NCBI RefSeq assembly: GCF_000819725.1
Contig: NZ_CDDH01000019.1
Span: forward strand, 1 to 45,841
Direction: 5' to 3'
Length of the DNA stretch: 45,841 bases
DNA from: Aeromonas australiensis
GTDB taxonomy: Bacteria; Pseudomonadota; Gammaproteobacteria; Enterobacterales; Aeromonadaceae
Position numbers and translations under genes: made by a program. Position 1 is the stretch's first letter. Every line of letters starts with the position of its first letter. Below the pieces are notes generated by a model. That model saw only the letters and a list, made by a program, of their open reading frames with translations, was not told the origin of the DNA and searched no databases. This document shows positions 10,414 to 18,505 of the stretch, piece after piece.

Positions 10414-10440
10414 AAAAATGCGAGTCATCACTCACTCGCA
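10414..10440 (-). terminator. Intrinsic terminator of the msh operon
   Basis: Minus strand: a 7-bp stem TGCGAGT/ACTCGCA (10434-10440 with 10419-10425) and an 8-base loop, followed directly by five T. It lies 70 bases after the mshQ stop. A second hairpin (AGGGGG paired with CCCCCT, 10472-10499) without a T run sits between mshQ and this element and may help block read-through into mreB. Confidence 0.8.
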
Positions 10441-10509
10441 CACACTTGCAAACGCTAACAAACAAGGATTTAGGGGGATGCTGTTGGGTCGTCCCCCCTG
10501 TCACATTAT

Positions 10510-13500
10510 TCAATGCATTACTTCGCGCCGATAAATAATTCTGTCATTACCCCGGCTGGAGCCGAAAATGGCCTCACCTTGCAGGTTGCCGTCATTGGCA
10601 CTGGACGGATCCGACAACCAGACAGGTCGGGATGGCTGCTTGGACAAATCAACCTTGTAGGGAATGCGAACCGAGATCTCCGGCTTGGCAAAATGGAACA
10701 GGATCTCGCCATCGGTTGCCTGCGCTGCAACGCCTCCCGGCACCGGGCTGCCCAACCCCAGCCTGATCTTGCGACCGCCCCCCAACTCGAGATCACGGCT
10801 AGCCCCGTCAAAGGTCTGACCCGGATTGAGGAAATTGATCCCCTGATTGGCCAGCGACAGCTGGGTACATTGATCCTCTCTGTTAGGTAGCCAGTTGCCC
10901 CCTTCGTAATATTGCATCCGTTGTGAAATGGCCAGCGACGCCGAGGCAACACCGGCCTCAGTCCCTGCCAGCAAGCGGCCGTAATAAGCCGTCATGGTGC
11001 TATCCCCCCGCGTAGGAATCGTCAACTGCTTGGCATTGCAGTTGACCCCCTTGGTACAACCATGCTTGATGCCAGGATTCAGGTCGGCGTCAACTATGAA
11101 GCTGACGGAAGGTGACTCCCCATCCTCCACCAGCAGACCAAACCGCAACGACTTGAAGGGCTCTTCTGGTGCAGTCAGGCCAGGATCGCGCTCAGAAAGC
11201 CGGGCAAAGCGACTTTGGCTGTCAATATCAGCTTCACCTAATATCCAATTTGACGCCATAGTCCCCACTCGACCCGTGCGATCAACCCCATCATGATCAT
11301 TGCCTGCAACCAGATAGAGCCGCCCCTTAGCAAACTCTCCGCCATAGTTCCGGGTCACCCCAGCGTTCTTGTTACGAGCCTGCACCGCCATCTTGACCCC
11401 GAATGGCTGACTCATATAGCTGAACTGCCCGCAAGCAGGAGTAAGCACCCCGCTCAGCAAATTGAAATCCCAAGGCACAAAGCGCCCCACTGGCTGGCTC
11501 TGGGCCGATGGAATGGTGTAATTGAAGTAGCCGTTGGCTGGCGGGGTCGCCGTCACTCTGAACACCCCCACCTCGCTGACTGACTGGGTGACCTTATTGA
11601 TATTGTTGCTGCCCATCCCGTTAGAGTGGTTATAGCTCGCCGTACCGACCTGCGCATTTTGCCCAGGAATCGGAGCAACCAATTGAGTACCAAGAGCGAT
11701 GTTAGCCAAAGCAAAGTTGGGCGTAGTCTGATTTCCTGCGCAGATATCCCCATCATTGGCCGACTCCCAGGCCATCGCCTTGATATCTACCTGAAAAGTC
11801 TCCCCCGCTTTCTTGAAGACCGGACAGCTGCTATCACCTGCCGCGCAGACCCCTTGTGGAGGGGTTATACACAAGCCGACCGGGCGCGCCACAAACGTGT
11901 CGGACCCCGTCATCACCAGACCCGCCGTCTCACCACTGCCATTATGACTGGCTGAAAGCTGCATCTGACCCGCATCCGGGTAGGTCACTTTTTTCAAGGT
12001 CGCCTTACCCTGATTATCGAAAGTCAGGTTAAGGGTGGTTGGCGTTGGCGAAGGCGCACTCGCGGCATAGGTAGCGATAGCATTGCCATCGATGGAAATC
12101 TTGCTACCAAAGCTATTGGTAGTTGGATTGTTGTAGGTGCCCCAAAAACCGACCGACCTTACCCCGGTAAATCCCGGCACACACTGCTTGGTAATGTCGT
12201 CTTTTTTGACCGCACTGATAGTCACATCCTGAGGCTGATTGGAGTAGGTATCAGGCACATCGAAGATAAATCCGCTGTCGGCAAAGGTGAGGGTGCAGGC
12301 AGCTGCACTCTTGGCGCCCCCCCCAATCCGGCACAGGGTGGTACTCAAGGGTTTGGTCGAAGGCGTTGAACCGCTGACCCCAACGGTCACCGTGCCGGCG
12401 GTATTCTGTCGCAGCGCCAGCGTGGTGGTTCCTCCGCTGAAGCTCACTTGATTACCCCCCACCCAACCACCGCTGGCACTCGTTGCGGGTTGCAGGGTGG
12501 CAGTCACGGGTTCGGTCACCAACAGGCTACAGTCGGCATTGGCACAGGCCCGAATGGTCAGGGTTTCAGGGTTGCAGGTCAGCGCATTGCCGCTGTGATC
12601 GAATTCGAAATGATCGATCTGGGTGCCCACAGGACTGGAACGCAGCGCACAGATCCGCACGTTGTCGATCTCGTGGAAGTTGGTCACCGAACCGGTGGAG
12701 CCGGTCAGCGACAGCAGGAAGTTGGCCGGCACCGCTGCCTGACCGGCATGGCTCGTCATGTTGATGGGGCCAACGAGAGTGCGAAACCCGGTGCCGCTAT
12801 CCCGTTCGACGGTGGCCAGCGAGCTGCCCGCCGTGCGGGAGTCGACTGTGATGCGATAGCGGTGGGGGCGATTGCTGTTGGTGCCGCTGTCGACGGTCGG
12901 GTTGAGATTGCTGGCGGTCCCGGCCAGGTAACGGTAACCGGAGGTGCCGGAACCGGATCCGCGAATGGAGACGGCCTGTGGCCGGGAGCCGATATTATAC
13001 GACCCTCCCTCGTTGGCGTAGTTGCCGTATTCGTCGATCCCGACCCCGAGCCAGCCGCCGGCAAACCCGCTGATCCCGGTCTTGAAGCCGTATCCCAGCG
13101 GGCCACCAAACGCACCGGGTTGTGGCGTCAGGGTGGCATCCGAGAGCACCACCGCCATGCCATCCGCCCCGCTTCTGCCGGAAGTCTTGTAGGCATATTG
13201 ATCGAACTCGACCGTCACCAGGTTACTGGCCCCGGGGAAGAGGCGCTGAAAAGTGGCCGAGGTGGCCTGGTCGGTGACGTTCTGGGTAAGGCGTAGACGA
13301 CCGTTTTGTACCGATGGCAATGTACTGTTGTTGCGCTGCGCCACCACCCAGCTGTCCGGGTTGATCTGGCTGCTGTCAAAACCATCGGCAAAACAGCTCA
13401 ACATGGGGGGAAGTAGCGCTTCATTGATGCTGGACTGGGCATCCATGGTCAGGTAACGGGCCGTCACCCTGCCATAAACGGTGGCATTGTTGTTCATGGT

Positions 13501-14217
13501 GAGCTTCCCATCGGCATAGAGATAACCATAAAACGTGGTGCGGTTGTCGATCACCATGTCGTTATAGTTAACCCAGATGAGACTGCCCTGGTTATTGGCG
13601 TTGATATTGACCGTATTGACCAGCTTCACATCCTGATTGACGAAGATCCGGGTGGTGCCGCTACCAGAGAGACGGATGGTACCGTTGTCCAGAATCAGCT
13701 TGTCGATGAAGTAATCCCCCTCGCCCAGCACCAGGATCGCGTTGTTGCGCACAGTCAGCGTTTTGAACTGGTAGGTATTGCGGCTGGGGAACGTCATGGT
13801 GCAATTTTCCACCGCCATGGCACCATATGACGCACTTGAGGCGGTTTGCGTGCCAGAGAAACAGCTTTGACTCGTATTGGACGTAATGGTGGGAAAAGCA
13901 TTATTTCCGTTCAGGGCCAACCCGCGAACGTCACGGCCGGTGACGGTACAAACCTTGTAGCCGCCAGTACCATCATCGCAGCGCGGCGTATTGTTCTGAT
14001 CCGGCTGGATGGAACAGAAGTCGAGGGGCTGGCCGCCGGAACCATTGATCTTGGCGTTGTTGAGTTGGCTAAGCTGGTAACCGCTGATCAGATTGCAATT
14101 ATTGCTGCTGTCACCATGATGGCCCTGCACCACGCCAGGGAAGAGGGAACCGGTGTCGATGGGGTCGAACGCCCAGACATGGCCAGTGAAGAGGGCAAGC
14201 GCCCATAACCATTTCAT
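10510..14217 (-). CDS. mshQ: MshQ, large MSHA pilus protein with lectin-like domain
   Basis: A 1235-residue exported protein. A signal peptide (MKWLWALALFTGHVWA) is cut around residue 16. Residues about 145-265 form a beta-helix-like region rich in Asn (TLTVRNNAILVLGEGDYFIDK, TMNNNATVYGRV). Residues about 276-525 look like an L-type/legume-lectin beta sandwich, with VEFDQYAY, GADGMAVVLSD and GGWLGVGIDEYGNY. The remainder, from about 640, fits the MshQ C-terminal family (DUF6701-like) and has many cysteines. It has no pilin-type N-terminus. A tip or adhesin role is inferred from the lectin-like part and its place at the end of the pilin operon. The ATG overlaps the mshP stop (TAATG). A G8 run lies at 12317-12324. 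Confidence 0.88.
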   Translation of the reverse strand: MKWLWALALFTGHVWAFDPIDTGSLFPGVVQGHHGDSSNNCNLISGYQLSQLNNAKINGSGGQPLDFCSIQPDQNNTPRCDDGTGGYKVCTVTGRDVRGLALNGNNAFPTITSNTSQSCFSGTQTASSASYGAMAVENCTMTFPSRNTYQFKTLTVRNNAILVLGEGDYFIDKLILDNGTIRLSGSGTTRIFVNQDVKLVNTVNINANNQGSLIWVNYNDMVIDNRTTFYGYLYADGKLTMNNNATVYGRVTARYLTMDAQSSINEALLPPMLSCFADGFDSSQINPDSWVVAQRNNSTLPSVQNGRLRLTQNVTDQATSATFQRLFPGASNLVTVEFDQYAYKTSGRSGADGMAVVLSDATLTPQPGAFGGPLGYGFKTGISGFAGGWLGVGIDEYGNYANEGGSYNIGSRPQAVSIRGSGSGTSGYRYLAGTASNLNPTVDSGTNSNRPHRYRITVDSRTAGSSLATVERDSGTGFRTLVGPINMTSHAGQAAVPANFLLSLTGSTGSVTNFHEIDNVRICALRSSPVGTQIDHFEFDHSGNALTCNPETLTIRACANADCSLLVTEPVTATLQPATSASGGWVGGNQVSFSGGTTTLALRQNTAGTVTVGVSGSTPSTKPLSTTLCRIGGGAKSAAACTLTFADSGFIFDVPDTYSNQPQDVTISAVKKDDITKQCVPGFTGVRSVGFWGTYNNPTTNSFGSKISIDGNAIATYAASAPSPTPTTLNLTFDNQGKATLKKVTYPDAGQMQLSASHNGSGETAGLVMTGSDTFVARPVGLCITPPQGVCAAGDSSCPVFKKAGETFQVDIKAMAWESANDGDICAGNQTTPNFALANIALGTQLVAPIPGQNAQVGTASYNHSNGMGSNNINKVTQSVSEVGVFRVTATPPANGYFNYTIPSAQSQPVGRFVPWDFNLLSGVLTPACGQFSYMSQPFGVKMAVQARNKNAGVTRNYGGEFAKGRLYLVAGNDHDGVDRTGRVGTMASNWILGEADIDSQSRFARLSERDPGLTAPEEPFKSLRFGLLVEDGESPSVSFIVDADLNPGIKHGCTKGVNCNAKQLTIPTRGDSTMTAYYGRLLAGTEAGVASASLAISQRMQYYEGGNWLPNREDQCTQLSLANQGINFLNPGQTFDGASRDLELGGGRKIRLGLGSPVPGGVAAQATDGEILFHFAKPEISVRIPYKVDLSKQPSRPVWLSDPSSANDGNLQGEAIFGSSRGNDRIIYRREVMH

Positions 14218-14687
14218 TATCCGCCTCCATCATAAGCGTCGACCATCAGGGTTCGACTCACGGCAAAATCCGGGTTGGCACTGTTAAGGTCGGAGCTGCC
14301 ACAGGTTCCGACACTCTCGAGCCGGTAGCCCGTGTTGCTCTGGTTGTTATAGGTCACTGGCACCATGACACAGCGAACCACAGCCTGACAGTTACTCAAT
14401 CCAGGATTGCCGGCAAAGTTCAGCGTGCTGGTTACCGGACAGACCACTGGGGGCGTCGGTTGAGCGATAGTGCGATTGGGGAACAACCGATAGAGAGCCA
14501 CCTCCAACCCGCTCTGGGCGGCCAGCAGAGCCCGCACGCTGCGCACCTCCACCGTATTTTTCTCGCCGCTATCGACCAGAAAACGGCCCATAGCCGCCGC
14601 CAGCAGCGCCATTACCACAATCACAAACAGGGCGATCATCAAGGCGCTGCCTCGCATCCGTCCGAGAGCCTGTGGATCAGGGCACAT
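14217..14687 (-). CDS. mshP: MSHA minor pilin-like protein MshP
   Basis: A 156-residue protein with a short leader (MCPDPQALGRMRG) before SALMIALFVIVVMALLAAAMGRF, a PilX/MshP-type prepilin N-terminus. It lacks the glutamate at position +5 found in the other pilins here, as is usual for MshP. It likely joins the pilus tip or initiation complex with MshO and MshQ. GAGG lies upstream of the ATG at 14687, which overlaps the mshO end by 11 bases. A later ATG (14657) would give the short leader MRG, so the exact start is not settled. Confidence 0.85.
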   Translation of the reverse strand: MCPDPQALGRMRGSALMIALFVIVVMALLAAAMGRFLVDSGEKNTVEVRSVRALLAAQSGLEVALYRLFPNRTIAQPTPPVVCPVTSTLNFAGNPGLSNCQAVVRCVMVPVTYNNQSNTGYRLESVGTCGSSDLNSANPDFAVSRTLMVDAYDGGG

Positions 14688-15561
14688 TGAACACCTCTAT
14701 CTTGTGGTTGAAGGTGACCGACTCCCCCTGGCGCTCGAACACAAAGCGCATACCAAACTCCCCTTCGGCGTTAAACGCCGAGGTTTCCCGATAGAAGGTG
14801 CCAATACGCAGGGAATCTGCCATCAATACACCCTGTGCAGGTAAGGATGCACCAATGGGTGCGCTAGCGCGGGTCAGCGTGTTTCCTGCCACACAGTAAC
14901 GTACCTGCTGGTTGGCAAAGTAGACCCGGCTGCCCGGAGAGAGGCCAGCCAGGCTCTCGGCACTGGTATAGCGGATGGTTTGCGCGCCGGATACGGGCGT
15001 CAGCACATCCGTAACCTTGGCTACACAGCGGCCATAATCGCAGCCTGCCGTGAGCGAACCACTGTTTTTGTCCGGCACAGGGAAGACGATCAGCTGATCA
15101 TCTTTTTTCACGGCATTGGCATCCATATCCAGTGGATTGGCGGCAGAAGCCGGGGTCGCCATCACCAGCTCCAGTGAGGATGAACTACCAGACGCCGGGC
15201 GATTGAGGGCAAGATAGCGGCTGGAGGTGCTGATGGGCCAGAACCGCAGACAGACACCAGAGTCAACCCAGGCACCATCTATGGTTTCGATCCGCTCGGA
15301 TCCTGGCACCGCATCACGCAGTTCGCGGTTAAGCCGCTCCATGGCGAAGCGGGCATCGCTCATCAGCTGCTCGCGGCTGCTGGCATCGCCGTAGATCTGG
15401 CTGCCGATACCGATAAACTGGCTGGTAAAGGTCGCCATAATCCCGAGCAGCAGGATCACCATCACCAGCTCGACCAGGGTAAAACCCCGGGTACGCGGTA
15501 GGTTGGCGCTGAGCCTGCGAAGCCCAACACCGAAATTCTGAGTTGGCACAGACTTGCCCAT
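14677..15561 (-). CDS. mshO: MSHA minor pilin MshO
   Basis: A 294-residue type IV prepilin-like protein. The cleavage motif G|FTLVELVMVILLLGIMATF begins after a long leader of about 26 residues, with Glu at +5. The globular part contains paired cysteines (SGVCLRFWP, GCDYGRCVAKV, VRYCVAGN). The ATG at 15561 overlaps the mshD stop by one base (TGATG). MshO is a minor pilin assembled by the MSHA machine, probably in the priming complex. Confidence 0.9.
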   Translation of the reverse strand: MGKSVPTQNFGVGLRRLSANLPRTRGFTLVELVMVILLLGIMATFTSQFIGIGSQIYGDASSREQLMSDARFAMERLNRELRDAVPGSERIETIDGAWVDSGVCLRFWPISTSSRYLALNRPASGSSSSLELVMATPASAANPLDMDANAVKKDDQLIVFPVPDKNSGSLTAGCDYGRCVAKVTDVLTPVSGAQTIRYTSAESLAGLSPGSRVYFANQQVRYCVAGNTLTRASAPIGASLPAQGVLMADSLRIGTFYRETSAFNAEGEFGMRFVFERQGESVTFNHKIEVFNVP

Positions 15562-16178
15562 CAGTAGTTCCCCCGATAAAAGGAGAAGTCGAGCACGCTC
15601 CCATCCGGCAGCTTCACCTGCAACAGAACTCGCTTGCCGATAGACTCCGCCTTAGGGCCCGGACTACCAAACAGGTCATCCGGCGTCACAGTGATCCTGA
15701 CCTGATAGTTGCGATACTCATCGTCGTTATTCGTCCCCAAGCTGGTTTGGGTAAACCAGCTGGCACTGCGCCAGTTTCCCGCAGTATCAAAATCATCCAC
15801 ATCGTTATAGGCATAGGGGGCGAGCTCGCCATCGGGGCCATACTGGCTGGGCTGCCAACCCGCAATCACCGGAGCTGGAGGTTGCTGGGTACAGGTCACA
15901 CCGACAGGGCAGCTGCAATCCCCGTAGAATTGGCCATTGAAGGTCTCGCCACAGCGATAACGGCCACCATTATGATCCGACTGTTCATCAAACGACTTCT
16001 GCAAGATCTCGCCGGCGAGGCGCTGGGCCAGCTGGGCGGCACGCACCTGCTGCACGGGGTCCACCGCCTGCGGTGCCTGATTGATAAGCAATCCCAAGAT
16101 GCCGGTCAGTGCCACCGCCAGCAGCACTATGCCGACGATCAGCTCAATCAGGGTGAAACCGCGCCTAAGGGATCTCAT
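15561..16178 (-). CDS. mshD: MSHA minor pilin MshD
   Basis: A 205-residue prepilin with leader MRSLRRG and processed N-terminus FTLIELIVGIVLLAVALTG, Glu at +5. The middle has a cysteine-rich stretch (YRCGETFNGQFYGDCSCPVGVTC) suggesting two or more disulfides. I chose the ATG at 16178 because it gives a normal 7-residue leader; a longer in-frame reading to 16250 lies inside mshC. It overlaps the mshC end by 14 bases, so the genes are co-translated. Confidence 0.92.
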   Translation of the reverse strand: MRSLRRGFTLIELIVGIVLLAVALTGILGLLINQAPQAVDPVQQVRAAQLAQRLAGEILQKSFDEQSDHNGGRYRCGETFNGQFYGDCSCPVGVTCTQQPPAPVIAGWQPSQYGPDGELAPYAYNDVDDFDTAGNWRSASWFTQTSLGTNNDDEYRNYQVRITVTPDDLFGSPGPKAESIGKRVLLQVKLPDGSVLDFSFYRGNY

Positions 16179-16665
16179 GGATAAACCCCTCGGATTCAAT
16201 CTTGATACGGCCACTCTCGCGACCATCGGTGACTTGCAGCTCGCAGCCACCGGTGCAGCTACCGAGCGGGCGGCCCATCTGATCGAAGCGCAGCACGAAG
16301 TTGTTGCTGTTATTGAGGGAGATAGACATACCGGCAGAGGAGGTCACCAGCCGACCACGGGTACGCAGATTATCGGTCCAGCCACTGCTCAGATCATCGC
16401 TGGCAGGACACACTGCATAAGTACGGTGGGCAAAACGGGGGGAGGCAACCACCAGCTGGGTGCAGCGGTTGGCGGGCTCATGCATATTGACGGTCTGCAC
16501 CAGCCGCAGCCGGGTCAGCAACTCGTCACGCACGGTTTGAGTTTCAAAGCCGCCTTTGCCCAGCCATTTTGGCACGGCAAAGGCGGCCAGAATCCCGAGT
16601 AACAGGATCACCAGTACCAGTTCAATCAGGGTAAAGCCCTTGGTTGCAGGCATGGGTTTTCTCAT
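16165..16665 (-). CDS. mshC: MSHA minor pilin MshC
   Basis: A 166-residue prepilin. Leader MRKPMPATKG precedes FTLIELVLVILLLGILAAF, with Glu at +5 and the PKW segment after the helix. Cysteine pairs appear in NRCTQ...AVCPASD and LGSCTGGCELQV. The gene follows mshA after a 48-base gap that holds a terminator-like hairpin, so its message level is probably well below that of mshA. Confidence 0.92.
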   Translation of the reverse strand: MRKPMPATKGFTLIELVLVILLLGILAAFAVPKWLGKGGFETQTVRDELLTRLRLVQTVNMHEPANRCTQLVVASPRFAHRTYAVCPASDDLSSGWTDNLRTRGRLVTSSAGMSISLNNSNNFVLRFDQMGRPLGSCTGGCELQVTDGRESGRIKIESEGFIHEIP

Positions 16666-16670
16666 TAGGG

Positions 16671-16699
16671 AAAAGATAAAGCGAGGCCGAAGCCTCGCT
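16671..16699 (-). terminator. Attenuating terminator after mshA
   Basis: Minus strand: 8-bp stem AGCGAGGC / GCCTCGCT closed by a TTCG tetraloop, then TTTATCTTTT. It lies between the mshA stop and mshC. It should stop part of the transcription, letting the major pilin be made in excess over minor pilins. Confidence 0.8.
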
Positions 16700-16713
16700 C
16701 GTCATTCAAAGTC

Positions 16714-17193
16714 TTAGGGCTGCACACACGTACCATTATCAGCACTCAACTTGCCAACGATGGTGGTAGCAGTGGCGGTACTTGTAGCCTGAGTATAAAG
16801 AACGCACTTCGCATCTTTTTTCAGGTCGTTGTCAGCTTTGAACTGATACGAGGTACCTGTTGTAGCCTCACTCCCCTTCCAGGAGCCATCGATCGTTACT
16901 GCATTTTTAATCCCTGCATCAGTCGCCTTTGGGTAACCATAAGCAGTATCAATCGATGTACCATCAGAGCCGGTCACTGCTGCACTACTGGCACGCTCTT
17001 CGCCTTCCAATGCTGATTTGCTATAGACCAGTTGTGCAGAGCTGCTCACCGCGGCTTGCACACCTTGAGCGGCAGACTTCTTGGCATCATCCTGCAGATT
17101 CAGGAACTTGGGTGCAGCGGTAACCGCCAGAATACCCAGAATGATGATTACGATAACCAGTTCGATCAGGGTAAAACCCGCCTGTTTTTTCAT
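16714..17193 (-). CDS. mshA: MSHA major pilin MshA
   Basis: A 159-residue type IVa pilin with leader MKKQAG and mature start FTLIELVIVIIILGILAVTA, with Glu at +5 and the conserved APKFLNLQDDAKKSAAQG. A cysteine pair near the C-terminus (AKCVLYTQ and GTCVQP) forms the usual D-region disulfide. It is the main subunit of the MSHA fibre used for surface attachment. GAGGGAAG sits 5-8 bases before the ATG. The short gap from mshB and the hairpin after the stop fit high expression. Confidence 0.96.
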   Translation of the reverse strand: MKKQAGFTLIELVIVIIILGILAVTAAPKFLNLQDDAKKSAAQGVQAAVSSSAQLVYSKSALEGEERASSAAVTGSDGTSIDTAYGYPKATDAGIKNAVTIDGSWKGSEATTGTSYQFKADNDLKKDAKCVLYTQATSTATATTIVGKLSADNGTCVQP

Positions 17194-17207
17194 TTCACTT
17201 CCCTCTG

Positions 17208-17873
17208 TTAATTGATATTGGTAGTCACCTGACCGGACGCCGGACGGTAACTGAAACTCATAAATGCATCAGTCTTGCCTTGCGGATCCTGATACTTGCC
17301 ATCGCTGCCCTTACTCAAACTATTGACCAGATAGTAACGGCAGACCGAATCCAGCCCATTACTGCTCACAGTGGCATAGTATTTCAGGTCATTGCCGCTA
17401 CCGCGTACTTCATTGAAGCTGGCGGTAGCCTTGGGCGGGTTTTGCAGCAACCCCTCCCAAATTTTCAGACACCGCGCTGCTGTCAGATTGGCCGGATCCA
17501 CATCGGGAGTACCGCCAGCAGCGGTATCCATGGGATAGCCGGGCGACAGCTCGCCGTTACGGATCTGGGTCTCGGTCGGGGTAGTCAGATAGAAGCGGCT
17601 GCCATCATAAAGCACGGTATTAAGAGCGTCCTGCTTGGCGCGACCTTCCGCCTCCCACTGGGCCCGCACCAGTGAAACGCCGGTAGCAAAACCGCCAGAG
17701 ACCCCTTCCACGCTGGCCTTTTTCGCTTCGTCAGTCACATCGAGAAAGCGCGGCAGGGCAGTCACCGCCAGGATCCCCAGGATCACGATAACGATCACCA
17801 GCTCAATGAGGGAAAAGCCGGCAGCCCGTCTCCTCATCCCATGTTCCGGCATTGTTGGTGCCATTGGTTTCAT
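17208..17873 (-). CDS. mshB: MSHA minor pilin MshB
   Basis: A prepilin of about 221 residues, with the processed N-terminus FSLIELVIVIVILGILAVTA, Glu at +5 and the PRFLDVTDEAKKASVEGVSGG segment shared with MshA-type pilins. The start is uncertain. An ATG at 17879 lies only one base after AAGGGAG. The ATG at 17873 (MKPMAPTMPEHGM) has better spacing and is chosen, giving a 19-residue leader. A third in-frame ATG (MRRRAAG) would give a normal 7-residue leader. It is the first gene after a candidate internal promoter, and in Vibrio the structural half of the locus also starts at mshB. Confidence 0.88.
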   Translation of the reverse strand: MKPMAPTMPEHGMRRRAAGFSLIELVIVIVILGILAVTALPRFLDVTDEAKKASVEGVSGGFATGVSLVRAQWEAEGRAKQDALNTVLYDGSRFYLTTPTETQIRNGELSPGYPMDTAAGGTPDVDPANLTAARCLKIWEGLLQNPPKATASFNEVRGSGNDLKYYATVSSNGLDSVCRYYLVNSLSKGSDGKYQDPQGKTDAFMSFSYRPASGQVTTNIN

Positions 17874-17926
17874 TGTCATGCTCCCTTCGTAATGGCCCGC
17901 ATTATTTCATGCAGACCTAAAAAAAT

Positions 17927-17955
17927 CATGTAGTTGACTCACAGCCAGGTGCCAA
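17927..17955 (-). promoter_or_regulatory. Candidate promoter upstream of mshB
   Basis: Minus strand: TTGGCA (17950-17955, 5 of 6), a 17-base spacer, then TACATG (17927-17932, 3 of 6). It lies in the 83-base mshF-mshB gap, where Vibrio cholerae is known to have a promoter for the pilin genes. The -10 box is weak. Confidence 0.35.
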
Positions 17956-18417
17956 TCAAAGCTTTTTTATCACCCGCCCATCAGAAAACTGATAAACCAG
18001 CCAATAACCGTCAAACCCCATCTCGCAACCACTGCCATCGGGGCGGGCCAGAAACTGCAGGGGAGGTATACCGCTCTCCCTCTCCCCCACCAGTGCCAGC
18101 CACAACTGACGACAATTTTCTGATGGAGATTGCAGCGGCACCAGCCCCAGAGGCCAACCCCGGGCGTCAAACTGCCACCCCTTGCCGGCGACATGCAGTG
18201 TCTGCGGGCGCCGCTCATCGAGCCAGACCCCGTGCAAACGCTGTACCCGCTCGGCAAAGCGTTCCCCCAGCAGGGTGAGTGCAAGCTGTTGCGCCTGCTC
18301 CCGGTGCACCTGGTAGCTGCGCACCAGGGTCGCCACAATCACCAGCAGCAGGATCACCACGGCGATCCGCCGGTATCCCGCCAACCAGCGACCATCATGC
18401 TCACTCTGTCTGCTCAT
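17956..18417 (-). CDS. mshF: MSHA biogenesis protein MshF
   Basis: A 153-residue protein with one N-terminal membrane helix (about 17-34, RIAVVILLLVIVATLVRSY) and a small periplasmic domain with two cysteines (ENCRQLWLAL, GSGCEMGF). MshF is specific to MSHA systems and its exact role is not known. The start overlaps the stop of a leftover mshG 3' fragment as ATGA, which probably marks the original coupling between mshG and mshF. Confidence 0.88.
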   Translation of the reverse strand: MSRQSEHDGRWLAGYRRIAVVILLLVIVATLVRSYQVHREQAQQLALTLLGERFAERVQRLHGVWLDERRPQTLHVAGKGWQFDARGWPLGLVPLQSPSENCRQLWLALVGERESGIPPLQFLARPDGSGCEMGFDGYWLVYQFSDGRVIKKL

Positions 18418-18503
18418 CCAGCAATCGACTCCATCGCCCTATTGCCTCTTACGATGCTCATCATGTCCCGCCACTCGGGCGTAAAGATATCCAGCACCAA
18501 CAG
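18414..18503 (-). pseudogene. Leftover 3' end of a second mshG copy
   Basis: Directly after the mshG stop, a 90-base stretch reads in one frame to a TGA that overlaps the mshF start. It encodes DIFTPEWRDMMSIVRGN, closely matching the end of mshG itself (GIFTPMWDMMSAVRGK): about 14 of 20 aligned residues agree, with one extra codon. The nucleotides differ at many places, so it is not a fresh duplication. It keeps the ATGA link to mshF that a native mshG would be expected to have. A 16-codon reading from its internal ATG pair could still be translated. Confidence 0.75.
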
Positions 18504-18505
18504 GA

